Origin: SABY01 sp964593705 | Lineage (GTDB): Bacteria; Bacteroidota; Bacteroidia; Bacteroidales; 4484-276 | Length of the DNA: 64,000 nt | Direction of reading: 5' to 3' | NCBI GenBank assembly: GCA_964593705.1 | Contig: CAZQIV010000009.1 | Location: forward strand, 18,187-82,186 | Shown here: one piece after another, positions 45,021-54,299 of the stretch | How positions within the stretch are numbered: position 1 is the first letter of the stretch | Layout of the letters: each line of letters starts with the position of its first letter | The notes under the pieces: generated by a model | The model's input: the letters and a program-made list of their open reading frames with translations, nothing else | The model's database searches: none | Told to the model about the DNA's origin: nothing | Translations under genes and position numbers: made by a program

Positions 45021-45573
45021 AAAAAAGTCATTGATTGTCATCCCGAAAAGTAGAAAATCTTTGATTTTCGTAACTTTTCGAGCCCGCCTTGCCGCCAGCG
45101 TTGGCTTTTGATAAAGCGAGGCAGGGATGTTGCAAATCCGGGATTCGTGAATCCTGGGCTCGAAAAACTATGAAATCGTAGATTTCTGTCCCGAAAGCTT
45201 TCGGGATCGGCATTGATAGTCATTAAATACTTAGGTGGTAAAAAAAAAGGTCATTGATAGTAATTGGTGGTCATTGGGCTACGCCGTCATTAGTTGTCAT
45301 TGATGGTCATTTGGCTTCGCTATCATTAGTCCGCCAGCCGGCAGATGAATTTGTTTGGCCTGCCCCTTCAGGGCTTAGGGGTGCGGGTGCGTAATTAATG
45401 GTTATTTATCCATTGCAAGGATTGTCTATTCAGTTATGTTTTTGTGGCATTAAAGGAATATTTCTTGAATAAATAGCTATGGCTGGTTGCCGGAAAAATG
45501 ACGGCGAAACCAAATAACAGTTAAGCGATTAACTTCCGCTGGCAGGCAGACAAATTGTAACCAAAAGTGAACT
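45021..45573. repeat. Intergenic CCCGAAAAGTAGAAAATC element and GTCATTG repeats
   Basis: 45040-45210 is a large imperfect palindromic element beginning CCCGAAAAGTAGAAAATCTT and ending AGATTTCTGTCCCGAAAG, with inner CTTTTCGAGCCCGCC and GGGCTCGAAAAAC pieces; relatives are at 49.5-49.9 and 50.9-51.4 kb. 45240-45340 repeats GTCATTGATAGT and GTCATTGGGCTACGCCGTCATTAG words. No gene seen. Confidence 0.7.
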
Positions 45574-46686
45574 ATGAGCAAAAACGAAGTAGTAAAAAAA
45601 CGCTTTGAATTTATCGACCAGTTTCGGGGCTTTGTGGGAATCTTGATGCTTCTTGGGCATAGCTCTTATTATTTCAACGCCATTTGGAATCAGCTCGATC
45701 CGCTCGATCCGCTTTTCCCAACATGGGGACAGTTTATGTTGCGCTATGTGGGCTATTTGTGTGCTCCCGGTTTTTTAATGATGAATGGTGCTATGGTGTG
45801 GTGGTCGTACCACAAGCGCATAAAAAAGGGAGTTGCCGATTGGATCGTTCGGTGGCACCTGATTCAGCGGGGACTTTTTTTGATCCTGGTGCAAATGATT
45901 TGGGTAAACTCTTCCTGGGGAGGTTTTGCCGAGTTTAAACCCGGGCATTTGGGAATTATTTCAACCATTGGTATTTCCATGATTTTCCTAACCTTTATCA
46001 TTAACTTAAAATGGCAATATCGAACATTCATTGCAGTATTTATTTTGATTGCTCATGCGTTTCTGCTTGAAGTGCCTTATGATGCAGGAGTGCCTTGGCA
46101 GAAAGTAGTCATGCAAATGTTTGTCGATTCAGGCGGCTTCAACAAATACCCGGTTTTACCCTGGTTTGCCCTGGCAATTTTGGGCTCAGTGATGGCCAAT
46201 GGCTGGCTTAGTGCATGGAAAACCGATAAACAAAGAATTATTATGGGGCTTACCGTTTCCTTGAGTGTATTTGCTGTGGCCATAATTATTCGCATTGCCA
46301 ATGGCTTTGGCAACATATTTCCATTTTCCGAATTTGGTCACTATTCCTTTTTCCTCGATCAAAAATATCCACCCAGTTTATTTATCAACCTGTGGTCTTT
46401 TGCTGCTGTGGTAATGGGTGTTACGCTTTTTATTGTCATCGGGCGGGTAGCTCCGAAGCTCTTGGTTGTTTTTAGCATCCCGGGTAAAGTGCCCTTGTTT
46501 TTCTATGGAGTGCATCTGGCTATTCTTGGGGTTTTTGTTAAGCGCCTCGATATTTTCTACCGACAGGGTGGGGTAGTGGAGTCGCTGATTGGCCTGGCAG
46601 TAATGTTGCTTATCATGTTGCCCCTTTGCTGGTGGTTTTATGGTGTGAAGCGCCGGAGCAAGAATTATTTAATTCAAATGATTTAG
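45574..46686 (+). CDS. Membrane acyltransferase-like protein (DUF1624/HGSNAT type)
   Basis: 370 residues with about ten membrane helices. N-terminal motif RFEFIDQFRGFVGILMLLGH corresponds to the R-x-x-x-x-D-x-x-R-G start of DUF1624/heparan-alpha-glucosaminide acetyltransferase-like proteins. A conserved HSS histidine follows, then YLCAPGFLMMNGAMVWW, equivalent to the A-P-G-F-x-F-x-x-G segment. The family moves acetyl or acyl groups across the inner membrane onto glycans. The lipoprotein gene follows 16 bp later. Modification of envelope sugars or polymer is a reasonable guess. Confidence 0.8.
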   Translation: MSKNEVVKKRFEFIDQFRGFVGILMLLGHSSYYFNAIWNQLDPLDPLFPTWGQFMLRYVGYLCAPGFLMMNGAMVWWSYHKRIKKGVADWIVRWHLIQRGLFLILVQMIWVNSSWGGFAEFKPGHLGIISTIGISMIFLTFIINLKWQYRTFIAVFILIAHAFLLEVPYDAGVPWQKVVMQMFVDSGGFNKYPVLPWFALAILGSVMANGWLSAWKTDKQRIIMGLTVSLSVFAVAIIIRIANGFGNIFPFSEFGHYSFFLDQKYPPSLFINLWSFAAVVMGVTLFIVIGRVAPKLLVVFSIPGKVPLFFYGVHLAILGVFVKRLDIFYRQGGVVESLIGLAVMLLIMLPLCWWFYGVKRRSKNYLIQMI

Positions 46687-46702
46687 ATAGGAAGGAATAG
46701 AA

Positions 46703-47569
46703 ATGGATAAGATTAAACTGCCTTTTGTATGTCTGTTTTCCCTAACATTAATTCTGTTTGCAGGATGTTCAGGTCGGCAGGATCCTCCGGTTTCACTGGA
46801 CGATGGAACATTTGCATATCACTTGTTTAATGCCGAAGATGCACTTGCAGACATATCATTTTTCAAAACTGAAAATAAAAAAACTGGATTACCGCTGAGG
46901 GTAGATACGATTTTTACCTTAAATGAAAAGGACTATTTGCGTGTACGCATTCCGGTTGACAAATTTCAAAATGAAAATTGGATCAGTATGATGTTTCATC
47001 TCGATTGGGTGGGTCCTGATGATAAATCGTTTTACACCAAGCGGATTGATTTTAGCTCCAGTGATACCTCATTCATTGTCAACAGCTCGGTTTCACTTTC
47101 GCCGGATAAAAGAGATACAGGAAGGCATACTTTAAAACTATACTATTTCAGAGAATTGATAGCGGAGAAGAGTTTTGTATTGCTACCCGAAAATTCCATT
47201 AATCATTCCCTGGCCAAATTAATAAGCCCTGAAATAGTTTTTTGTGAAAAGGTAAGCAAAAAAACCGGTGAACGATCTGGTATTGATTCCGTTTTTTATT
47301 TGGCTAAAAAAGCAAGAGTTCGTGCATTTGTTGATATGAATAATATCAAGGGTTTTAAGGATAAAAAGCTTTTATTCGATTTGGTATGGATCGATCCGGA
47401 TGGTGAGGCTTTTTACAGTAAGGATATCGAATTATCATCAGCGGATGATGAGCCCCAACTTTACAGCTCTATCTCCATTCCCACCAATAAACGCGAACCC
47501 GGAAAATATACTTTAGAAGTTTATCTATTTGACGAATTGATTGCAATGAAAACATTTACATTAAAGTGA
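46703..47569 (+). CDS. Lipoprotein with two tandem beta-sandwich-like domains
   Basis: 288 residues. Lipoprotein signal (LILFAGCSG). The mature protein is an internal duplication: DWVGPDDKSFYTKRIDFSS...GRHTLKLYYFRELIAEKSFVL and WIDPDGEAFYSKDIELSS...GKYTLEVYLFDELIAMKTFTL, each about 110-125 residues. Family not recognised. Likely an outer-membrane lipoprotein facing the periplasm or surface, coupled to the acyltransferase gene at 45574. Confidence 0.78.
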   Translation: MDKIKLPFVCLFSLTLILFAGCSGRQDPPVSLDDGTFAYHLFNAEDALADISFFKTENKKTGLPLRVDTIFTLNEKDYLRVRIPVDKFQNENWISMMFHLDWVGPDDKSFYTKRIDFSSSDTSFIVNSSVSLSPDKRDTGRHTLKLYYFRELIAEKSFVLLPENSINHSLAKLISPEIVFCEKVSKKTGERSGIDSVFYLAKKARVRAFVDMNNIKGFKDKKLLFDLVWIDPDGEAFYSKDIELSSADDEPQLYSSISIPTNKREPGKYTLEVYLFDELIAMKTFTLK

Positions 47570-47818
47570 CACGATGGTGTCCAGGTAATTTTAATAGATT
47601 CTTTCCCGAAATTTCGGGATTCAGAATGACAATGCTTTAAATGAATTTATGGACGGGAGGGCTTGGGTGGCGGCTTTGCCGCCACCCAAGCCCTCCCAAG
47701 AAACATAATCATCTGTCATTCTGATCCGCCATTTGGCGGAGAAGAATCTACAAATGGCATAATACTTTTCCCCGGATAAAAATGAAAGTGATACAATATT
47801 TCCTCTCCTGATGAAGTG
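47570..47818. repeat. Hairpin element C
   Basis: Element spans 47596-47749 with ends AGATTCTTTC and GAAGAATCT, small hairpins CCCGAAATTTCGGG and TCCGCCATTTGGCGGA, and a central perfect hairpin with 20-bp arms (47655-47674 GGGAGGGCTTGGGTGGCGGC, loop TTT, 47678-47697). It lies between convergent genes and could terminate both. Confidence 0.8.
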
Positions 47819-48766
47819 TTATTTTTCATTTTTTTCTGTTATTCGATAAAAAGTGCCTCTTTCCTGTTCCACTGTTTTAATTTTTTCTTCCGACTCCAGC
47901 ACATCCAAATATTTATTGATTTCGTTGATGTGCAAACCCAATATCTTCGTCAAGTCATCAAGGGTGCAAGGTCTTCTTGAAATGGTTTCTATGATCGCTG
48001 TTTCAATATCGCTCCTAAATGATGGTATATCTCTCCTTTCCTGCGATGAACTAATTATTTCAACATTGTTTAAGTTCCAATAATCAGCCACTCGTTGTAA
48101 TTCTTTTTTTGTTGCACCCCGCAAATTTGAAATAGTGCCAGGGCGGTCTAAAGTGTTTAATTGAATGGAATCAGGTTTTATTTTTAAGATCACATTTTTG
48201 AGTGCCACTAATTCATTGTCAGTGTCGTTAAAACCAGGAAGAATAAATACTTCAAGCCAAATTTTGCCTTTAAATTCTTTGCTGAAATCAACCAATCCTT
48301 GAACATATTTATCAATACTTAAATCTTTAACCGGACGGTTTATTTTTCTAAACACATCCTCAGTGGCAGCGTCAAGGGATGGGAGAACAACATCGGCATT
48401 TAAAATTGCTTCTCTTACTTTCTTGTCGTAAAAAAGAGTTCCATTCGTCAACACTGCAACAGGAATACCGGGTTTGTTTTGCTTAATGAAACGGAGTATT
48501 TCGCCAATGAAAATATTCAGGGTTGGTTCGCCCGAGCCCGAAAAAGTAATGTAGTCAGGGTCGGGGTTATGATGAAAATAATGGATGAGTTCTTCCTTTA
48601 TTTTATCAATCTTAATATACTCTTTGCGGTCGAGTGTTAGTTTGGTGGTTTTGCCTACTTCGCAGTAAACACAATCGAGCGAGCACACTTTTTTTGGGAC
48701 TAAATCAACACCCAACGACATGCCCAACCTTCGTGATGGAACGGGGCCAAATAAATATTTATACAT
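47819..48766 (-). CDS. Radical SAM protein with C-terminal winged-helix domain
   Basis: 315 residues. N-terminal FGPVPSRRLGMSLGVDLVP, then the 4Fe-4S-binding CSLDCVYC (Cys28, Cys32, Cys35; CX3CX2C). TFSGSGEPTLN, the GGE-like SAM motif, and VLTNGTLF follow. This N-terminal block is typical of the COG0731-like radical SAM group related to wyosine/tRNA-modifying enzymes. Residues 250-312 form a helix-turn-helix (CTLDDLTKILGLHINEINKYL). Reaction unknown. The CGGC gene upstream ends 17 bp before its start, so the two form an operon. Confidence 0.85.
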   Translation of the reverse strand: MYKYLFGPVPSRRLGMSLGVDLVPKKVCSLDCVYCEVGKTTKLTLDRKEYIKIDKIKEELIHYFHHNPDPDYITFSGSGEPTLNIFIGEILRFIKQNKPGIPVAVLTNGTLFYDKKVREAILNADVVLPSLDAATEDVFRKINRPVKDLSIDKYVQGLVDFSKEFKGKIWLEVFILPGFNDTDNELVALKNVILKIKPDSIQLNTLDRPGTISNLRGATKKELQRVADYWNLNNVEIISSSQERRDIPSFRSDIETAIIETISRRPCTLDDLTKILGLHINEINKYLDVLESEEKIKTVEQERGTFYRITEKNEK

Positions 48767-48783
48767 TTTGTTTTGTCTTAGGA

Positions 48784-49221
48784 TTAGTTATATTTTTTCC
48801 TCAAATCTTCTGCAACCAGGGTTGGTTTAATCAACTCCTGCCATTCGTTAGTTTGCCATGTTTCAAGATTTTGGTGGGTGAGATAGTATTTTTGTGGGAT
48901 GGGGTGGGTTCCAACCACAACTTTTATTTTGTATTTATTTTCTATAAATTTTTTAAAATGAGAAATGTAGGGACATGGCGGGTAACCAACCACAAGACCT
49001 GTGGCTAAGTGAATGGCTTCTGCGCCGTTTTTAATCATTTCTTCGGGAGTATATTCAATGTTTCCACCGGGGCAAGCACCACAACTTGTGTATCCAACTA
49101 TTTCCAATGCTTCATTTTTGCTGTAAATATCAAATGCTCCTTCCCTGTTTTGCATGGCTCTGAAACATTTTCCGCCGGCACAGCTTTTATATCTGTCGCA
49201 AATTATAATTCCAATTTTCAT
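48784..49221 (-). CDS. CGGC-domain metal-binding protein
   Basis: 145 residues from ATG 49221 (MKIGIIICDRY; an in-frame ATG at 49239 adds six residues and lacks better support). Cysteine pattern typical of the CGGC domain: C-x4-C-AGGKC, VGYTSCGACPGG, GYPPCPYISH, VVVGTHP. The family is predicted to bind metal or Fe-S. Co-transcribed with the radical SAM gene downstream, suggesting a role in cofactor supply or redox. Confidence 0.87.
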   Translation of the reverse strand: MKIGIIICDRYKSCAGGKCFRAMQNREGAFDIYSKNEALEIVGYTSCGACPGGNIEYTPEEMIKNGAEAIHLATGLVVGYPPCPYISHFKKFIENKYKIKVVVGTHPIPQKYYLTHQNLETWQTNEWQELIKPTLVAEDLRKKYN

Positions 49222-49914
49222 TTGTATAAAATTAGCCACCGATGCACGGATAAATTTAATGATGTTTTATGCCTGTCAGTGGGTGTTAATAATTATTATG
49301 ATCATTTCAAGTTAATAAATTCCTTTATTCAATTTTGAGATAAGGTTTTATTATTTTGCTTTTGTCCCCCAAAAGTATTTAAAGAAATTGAATATGAAAG
49401 AAAAACAGTGGATTTTTTTTAGGGATGGCTGCTGGGAGAATGATTAACAGGTATCGCATAGTAAAGGAAAATCTTATCAGTATGTGATAACAACCAATAA
49501 CAATTAATCAATAACGATTAACCAATAACGCTGGGCTTTGCCCGAGCCCAGGATTCAAGAATCCCGGATTTGCAACATCCCGCCTCGCCTTAACAAAAGC
49601 CTGCGCTGGCGGCCCGCTTCGCAGCGAGGCGAGCAAGGCAGGCTCGAAAAGTTACGAAAATCTTAGATTTTCTACTTTTCGGGACAATTAACCAATAACG
49701 ATTAACCAATAACGATTAACAAATAACAATTAACCATTAACTAATAATGCCGGGCTTTGCCCGTGCACCCCTGCCTCGCCTAAACAAAAGCCTACGCTGG
49801 CGGCAAGGCGGGCTCGAAAAGTAATATAAATTGTCCGAAGGACTCCTTTGGAGAAAATTTTCTACTTTTCGGGATAACCATTAACCAATAACCAATAACT
49901 AATAACCCAATCCC
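49222..49914. repeat. Intergenic repeats (CAATAACGATTAAC array, CTCGAAAAG palindromes)
   Basis: No gene is evident. 49222-49490 is AT-rich with no clear feature. 49490-49910 alternates AACCAATAACGATTAAC words with two copies of the CTCGAAAAGTTACGAAAA / TTTTCTACTTTTCGGG element (about 49530-49685 and 49745-49877), each carrying CGGGCTTTGCCCG and CTGGCGGC...GCGGGC internal pieces. Confidence 0.7.
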
Positions 49915-50787
49915 CTAATACCCAAACCTCTTAAGCGCCTGCTCGTTATCGCGCCATTCTTTATCCACTTTTACAGTGAGCTCCAAAAAAACTTTTTTGT
50001 CGAGAAATTTTTCGATGTCTTTGCGGGCATCGGTGCCAAGCCTTTTAATGGCCTGGCCGCCTTTACCCAATATTATCATTTTTTGACTTTCGCGGGCCAC
50101 ATAGATGTAAGCATTAATTCGGGTCATCTTGCCTTCCTCCTTGAATTGATCCACAACTACTTCAACAGAGTAAGGAACCTCTTTGCGGTAAAGCAGCAAT
50201 ATTTTTTCGCGGATTATTTCTGAAATAAAAAACCTGTAACTTTTATCGGTAAGTTCATCCTTTGGGTAAAAAGCAGGATGCTCGGGGAGGAAATCAAGAA
50301 TGGTGTTTAAAACTTTTTGAATGTTGAAAAGATGTAAGGCCGAAATAGGAATAATCTCAGCCCCCGGAATTTTTTCAGCCCAAAACCTGAGGGCATTTTC
50401 AACAATTATTTGTTCGGCAGTATCAATTTTATTGATTACAACAATTAACTTTTGCCCACCGGATAAATCCAATTTCGCAATTCTTTCGTCCGGCTCGGTT
50501 TCACCAATTTCAACAAGGTAGAGCATAATATCGGCATCCACCAGGGCCTCATCTACATTTATCATCATCGATTCGTGCAGCTTGTAGTGAGGTGAAAGTA
50601 TGCCGGGGGTATCAGAAAACACAATCTGATAGTCATCGGTGCTTACAATTCCTTTTATTCGGTGCCTTGTTGTTTGGGCTTTGTTTGTGATTACCGAAAG
50701 TTTTTCACCTACCAAAGCGTTCATAAGTGTTGATTTACCTACGTTTGGTTTCCCTAAGATGCTTACAAAACCGGCTTTATGTGCCAT
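49915..50787 (-). CDS. era: GTPase Era
   Basis: 290 residues. G1 GKPNVGKST (12-20), G2 TTRHRIKGI, G3 DTPGI, G4 NKID, followed by the C-terminal KH domain with GKGGQAIKRLGTDARKDIEKFL. Length matches Era (about 295). It acts in 30S subunit maturation by binding the 16S rRNA 3' end. Transcribed away from the initiator tRNA and der. A Bacteroidota-type promoter is visible at 50813-50845. Confidence 0.96.
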   Translation of the reverse strand: MAHKAGFVSILGKPNVGKSTLMNALVGEKLSVITNKAQTTRHRIKGIVSTDDYQIVFSDTPGILSPHYKLHESMMINVDEALVDADIMLYLVEIGETEPDERIAKLDLSGGQKLIVVINKIDTAEQIIVENALRFWAEKIPGAEIIPISALHLFNIQKVLNTILDFLPEHPAFYPKDELTDKSYRFFISEIIREKILLLYRKEVPYSVEVVVDQFKEEGKMTRINAYIYVARESQKMIILGKGGQAIKRLGTDARKDIEKFLDKKVFLELTVKVDKEWRDNEQALKRFGY

Positions 50788-50812
50788 GAAATATTTTTTT
50801 AAAATTATTTTG

Positions 50813-50845
50813 CAAAGTAAGTAATTATTTATTTATCTTTGCAAA
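50813..50845 (-). promoter_or_regulatory. Predicted Bacteroidota-type promoter of era
   Basis: In gene direction TTTG (-33 element, plus strand 50842-50845) is followed after 21 nt by TTACTTTG (one mismatch to TAnnTTTG, 50813-50820), 25 bp before the ATG. Confidence 0.6.
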
Positions 50846-50890
50846 CCCAAATTTTGAGGGTAACATTGAGTTCTTAGGAAATAAAAATAT

Positions 50891-51463
50891 ATTGCGGGGT
50901 GGAGTCCCGAAAAACCCGAAATCTTTGATTTCATAGTTTTTCGAGGATGCCCGACCAAAGGTCGGCACAGGTAGTTTGGGAAAATCATTCTCTTGGAAAT
51001 GATTTTCAAGAATGCACGTTCCGATGAATCGGAACGGCACTCGTTGGATTCCATTTTTTAAATTTAAGCAATTAAAAATATATTGCGGGGTGGAGTCCCG
51101 AAAAACCAGAAATCTTTGATTTCATAGTTTTTCGAGGATGCCCGACCAAAGGTCGGCACAGGTAGTTTGGGAAAATCATTCTCTTGGAAATGATTTTCAA
51201 GAATGCACGTTCCGATGAATCGGAACGGCACTCGTTGGATTCCATTTTTTAAATTTAAGCAATTAAAAATATATTGCGGGGTGGAGTCCCGAAAAACCAG
51301 AAATCTTTGATTTCATAGTTTTTCGAGGATGCCCGACCAAAGGTCGGCACAGGTAGTTTGGGAAAATCATTCTCTTGGAAATGATTTTCAAGAATGCACG
51401 TTCCGATGAATCGGAACGGCACTCGTTGGATTCCATTTTTTAAATTTAAGCAATTAAAAATAT
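50891..51463. repeat. Three 191-bp tandem repeats carrying the head of the initiator tRNA gene
   Basis: Units begin at 50891, 51082 and 51273; a fourth register at 51464 is the real tRNA. Each unit starts ATTGCGGGGTGGAG (leader base plus first 12 tRNA bases). It then switches to TCCCGAAAAACC-AGAAATC, a member of the dispersed CCCGAAAA palindrome family, GACCAAAGGTCG, a GAAAATCATT...AATGATTTTC hairpin, CCGATGAATCGG, and the AAATTTAAGCAATT leader before the next head. Copies are almost identical. Confidence 0.92.
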
Positions 51464-51465
51464 AT

Positions 51466-51540
<75 letters not shown>

Positions 51541-51543
51541 AAG

Positions 51544-51570
51544 AAAAGCCGGTCATTGTGCCGGCTTTTT
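51544..51570 (+). terminator. Rho-independent terminator of the initiator tRNA
   Basis: AAAAGCCGG, short loop, CCGGCTTTTT directly after the tRNA CCA end: a stem with U-run, 37 bp before the der start. Confidence 0.85.
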
Positions 51571-51606
51571 GCATTTATTGTAAACACCAAATCTCCAAAT
51601 TACATT

Positions 51607-52911
51607 ATGGCAAACATGTTAGCAATTGTTGGAAGACCCAATGTTGGGAAATCTACATTATTCAACAGGCTCACCGGCCAGCGACAGGCCATTGTGGAAG
51701 AGACCAGCGGAGTAACCCGCGACAGGCATTATGGAAAAAGCGACTGGAACGGAAAAGAGTTTTCAGTGATCGACACTGGTGGCTACGTGGTTGGCTCCGA
51801 TGATATTTTTGAAGGTGAAATCAGAAAGCAGGTTGACCTTGCCCTGGAGGAAGCTGATGTGATTATGTTGGTGGTGGATGCCCGTGAGGGTTTATCTGCG
51901 CTTGATGAGGATATGGCAAATGTGTTACGTCGCGCCGATAAATCCGTGTTTGTTGCGGTTAACAAAGTGGATAGCAACAAGAACATACACGATGTAGCCG
52001 AATTTTATAGCATGGGGCTTGAGCATGTTTTCCCCATTTCGGCAATCAACGGAAGTGGCACAGGCGATATGCTCGATGAAGTTGTAAAGCATTTTACAGT
52101 TGTAGATGAAAATATTAATGATGAGTTGCCAAAATTTGCCGTTGTGGGAAGGCCTAATGTTGGGAAATCATCGCTGATAAACGCACTTTCAGGAATCGAC
52201 AGAAACATTGTTACAGACATTCCCGGAACAACCCGCGATTCGATAAATACTTTGTACAAGGGATTTGGATTTGAGTTTTACCTTGTGGATACCGCCGGAC
52301 TGCGCAAGAAGAGTAAGGTGTTTGAAAATATTGAGTTCTACTCGGTAATGCGGTCAATCCGCGCCATCGAATACAGCGATGTTTGTATTCTTATGATTGA
52401 TGCCACTCAGGGTTTTGAGGCACAGGACATGAATATTTTACACCTGATCGAAAAAAATAGAAAAGCACTTGTAATCGTTGTAAATAAATGGGATATGATC
52501 GAAAAAGGATCAAATACCCATATTACTTTTGAGGATGAAATCAGGAAGAAAACTGCCCCATTTACCGATTACGAAATTATTTTTACCTCGGTGCCCAATA
52601 AACAAAGGATTTATAAAGCCCTTGAAGCCGCCAACGAAGCTTATCAAAGTAAGAATCGCAAGGTTACCACATCTCAGCTTAACGAGATTATGCTCCCCAT
52701 CATCAGCAATAATCCGCCGCCAATGATAAAAGGAAAGGTGGTTAAAGTAAAGTATGTTACACAATTACCTACAAAATTCCCCGCATTTGCTTTTTACTGT
52801 AACATGCCCCAATATGTTAAAGAGCCATACATGCGCTTTGTGGAGAATAAACTCCGCGAAAATTTCGATTTTAAGGGAATGCCGGTGCAGGTTTATTTCA
52901 GGAAGAAGTAG
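51607..52911 (+). CDS. der: GTPase Der (EngA)
   Basis: 434 residues from ATG 51607 (MANMLAIVGRPNVGKST); an upstream in-frame ATG at 51556 lies inside the terminator and is rejected. Two GTPase domains: GRPNVGKSTLFNRLTG...DTGG...NKVD and GRPNVGKSSLINALSG...DTAG...NKWD, then the C-terminal KH-like domain (FPAFAFYCNMPQYVKEPYMRF). Essential for 50S ribosome assembly. Standard length. Confidence 0.96.
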   Translation: MANMLAIVGRPNVGKSTLFNRLTGQRQAIVEETSGVTRDRHYGKSDWNGKEFSVIDTGGYVVGSDDIFEGEIRKQVDLALEEADVIMLVVDAREGLSALDEDMANVLRRADKSVFVAVNKVDSNKNIHDVAEFYSMGLEHVFPISAINGSGTGDMLDEVVKHFTVVDENINDELPKFAVVGRPNVGKSSLINALSGIDRNIVTDIPGTTRDSINTLYKGFGFEFYLVDTAGLRKKSKVFENIEFYSVMRSIRAIEYSDVCILMIDATQGFEAQDMNILHLIEKNRKALVIVVNKWDMIEKGSNTHITFEDEIRKKTAPFTDYEIIFTSVPNKQRIYKALEAANEAYQSKNRKVTTSQLNEIMLPIISNNPPPMIKGKVVKVKYVTQLPTKFPAFAFYCNMPQYVKEPYMRFVENKLRENFDFKGMPVQVYFRKK

Positions 52912-53434
52912 CGGAGCTATTTTTTGAGTTACTACTACTATTTTAGTGGATACAAATCATGACACTTAAAAAGTAGATTTCTCAGTCCCCGAAAAACGGG
53001 GCAGTCTGCTGCACTCCTACCAATGACATGTTTGTGTAAAAGGCTGAAAACCTTACTATTAAACAGACCTCTCAGTCGCTTCGCTCCTTCGAGGTGACAA
53101 TGCTTCCGTTTGGGTAGTGGGAGGAGGGGAATCGGGCGCAAAGCGCCCGATTCCCCTCCTCCCAAATCAACCCGTGGACGGGGTCATTTCGACTAAGACA
53201 CACAGCGGAGCGGTGTGTTGCCGGGAGAAATCTATTCCTAATCTTTTTAATAGTCCACAGTCCGGTTAGCAGTCCATAGTGGGTAGAAATCTTTGGTAGT
53301 TCTCTATTAAGGAACGGACTGAAAACTGAAGACTGATCCCGATAGCTATCGGGACTGAAGACTGAAAACTGCCAACTTTGTTTTTAGATAATAAATCGTT
53401 GTATCATGAAAACTTTAAATTCCCACCTTTTCCC
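52912..53434. repeat. Hairpin element D and short palindromes
   Basis: Element D spans 52975-53233: AGATTTCTCAGTC start, CCCCGAAAAACGGGG, a second CTCTCAGTCGCTTCG, TTCGAGGTGACAATGC, then a central perfect hairpin with 22-bp arms (53118-53139 and 53143-53164; core ATCGGGCGC-AAA-GCGCCCGAT), CACACAGCGGAGCGGTGTG, ending GAGAAATCT. Then CTGAAGACTGATCCCGATAG palindromic words. No gene. Confidence 0.8.
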
Positions 53435-53442
53435 TACTTTTG
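53435..53442 (+). promoter_or_regulatory. TAnnTTTG -7 box before the exonuclease gene
   Basis: TACTTTTG, a perfect match to the Bacteroidota -7 consensus, 19 bp before the ATG at 53462, implying a very short leader. A -33 TTG is not well placed. Confidence 0.5.
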
Positions 53443-53461
53443 TCCCAAAATATATAATACT

Positions 53462-54064
53462 ATGCCGTATTTAGTAATGGATATTGAAATGACCGGCCCG
53501 GAACCTGATTACAACGAAATTATTCAGATTGGTGCTGAGGTTTATGATGACGATTGGAATAAAAAAGGTGAATACCTTACCAACGTTTATCCCGAGAATG
53601 AAGATGCCTTTTCAGGTCATTCGGAGGCCATACACGGAATTTCGCTTGATGATCTGGACGAAGCACCCATGATGTATGATGTGCTCCCCGAGTTTGAAAC
53701 CTGGATAAGAAAAAGCCTGCACTGGCCACCGGATGAAAAACTCTGGAAAGTAATTATCTGCGGACAAAGCGTGATCAACGACATCAACTTTTTGAGCTAT
53801 GCCTACAAAAAGCAGAAACTCAAATGGCCCTTTTCTTTCCAGCTTATCGATTTGCATACCATTTCATATTATGGATTTATGATTTTGAAAAAGAATGGAC
53901 AGCCCGTACCCAAATCGTTGAGCTTAGAAAGTGTAGCCAAATACTTTGGTTTTACCCGCGAATCAGAAACCCACAATGCACTCGAAGATTCCAAACTCAC
54001 CGCGCAATGCCTTAAAGCATTTTTTGATTTAACAGGAGAAATGGTTATTAGCCCCGAAAAATAG
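53462..54064 (+). CDS. DEDDh 3'-5' exonuclease (oligoribonuclease-like)
   Basis: 200 residues from ATG 53462 (MPYLVMDIEMTG); the in-frame ATG at 53378 is upstream of the promoter box and not used. Exo I VMDIEMTG (Asp7, Glu9), Exo II with CGQSVINDINFLSY, Exo III HNALEDSK (His, Asp). The EMTG signature resembles oligoribonuclease, but the protein is longer (200 versus about 180) and Orn identity is not certain. Likely degrades short RNA or DNA ends. The last codons (ISPEK stop) coincide with a dispersed CCCGAAAAATAG repeat. Confidence 0.87.
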   Translation: MPYLVMDIEMTGPEPDYNEIIQIGAEVYDDDWNKKGEYLTNVYPENEDAFSGHSEAIHGISLDDLDEAPMMYDVLPEFETWIRKSLHWPPDEKLWKVIICGQSVINDINFLSYAYKKQKLKWPFSFQLIDLHTISYYGFMILKKNGQPVPKSLSLESVAKYFGFTRESETHNALEDSKLTAQCLKAFFDLTGEMVISPEK

Positions 54065-54299
54065 AAAATTTTAATTTTCGTAATTTTTCGAGGGTGCTCG
54101 GGCAAAGCCCGGCATTAAAAGTTATTGGAATATTTTCAGTAGAGACAAGGCATGCCTTGTCTCCGAAAATAATGGGGAATTAGTTGATGGTCAATGGTAA
54201 TTAATTTTCATTGAGGGAAATTATCCAACTAAACTGATGACTGCTCGCTGAGGACTTCAAAAGTTACATCATTTAATTTACGAAAAGAGTAATTATAAA
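54051..54299. repeat. CCCGAAAAATAG palindrome and GACAAGGCATGCCTTGTC palindrome
   Basis: 54053-54113 is an imperfect palindrome (CCCGAAAAATAGAAAATT ... CGTAATTTTTCGAGGG) plus CGGGCAAAGCCCGG. 54142-54163 is a 22-bp perfect palindrome with core AGACAAGGCATGCCTTGTCT. The remainder is AT-rich leader of the S4 gene. Confidence 0.7.

Noticed and set aside
45028..45223. Short minus-strand frames of about 61 codons
   Set aside because: They lie entirely within the dispersed CCCGAAAA palindrome and have no start signals or conservation-like pattern.
50891..51463. Three extra initiator tRNA genes
   Set aside because: Only the first 12 tRNA bases are present in each unit; no anticodon or T arm follows.
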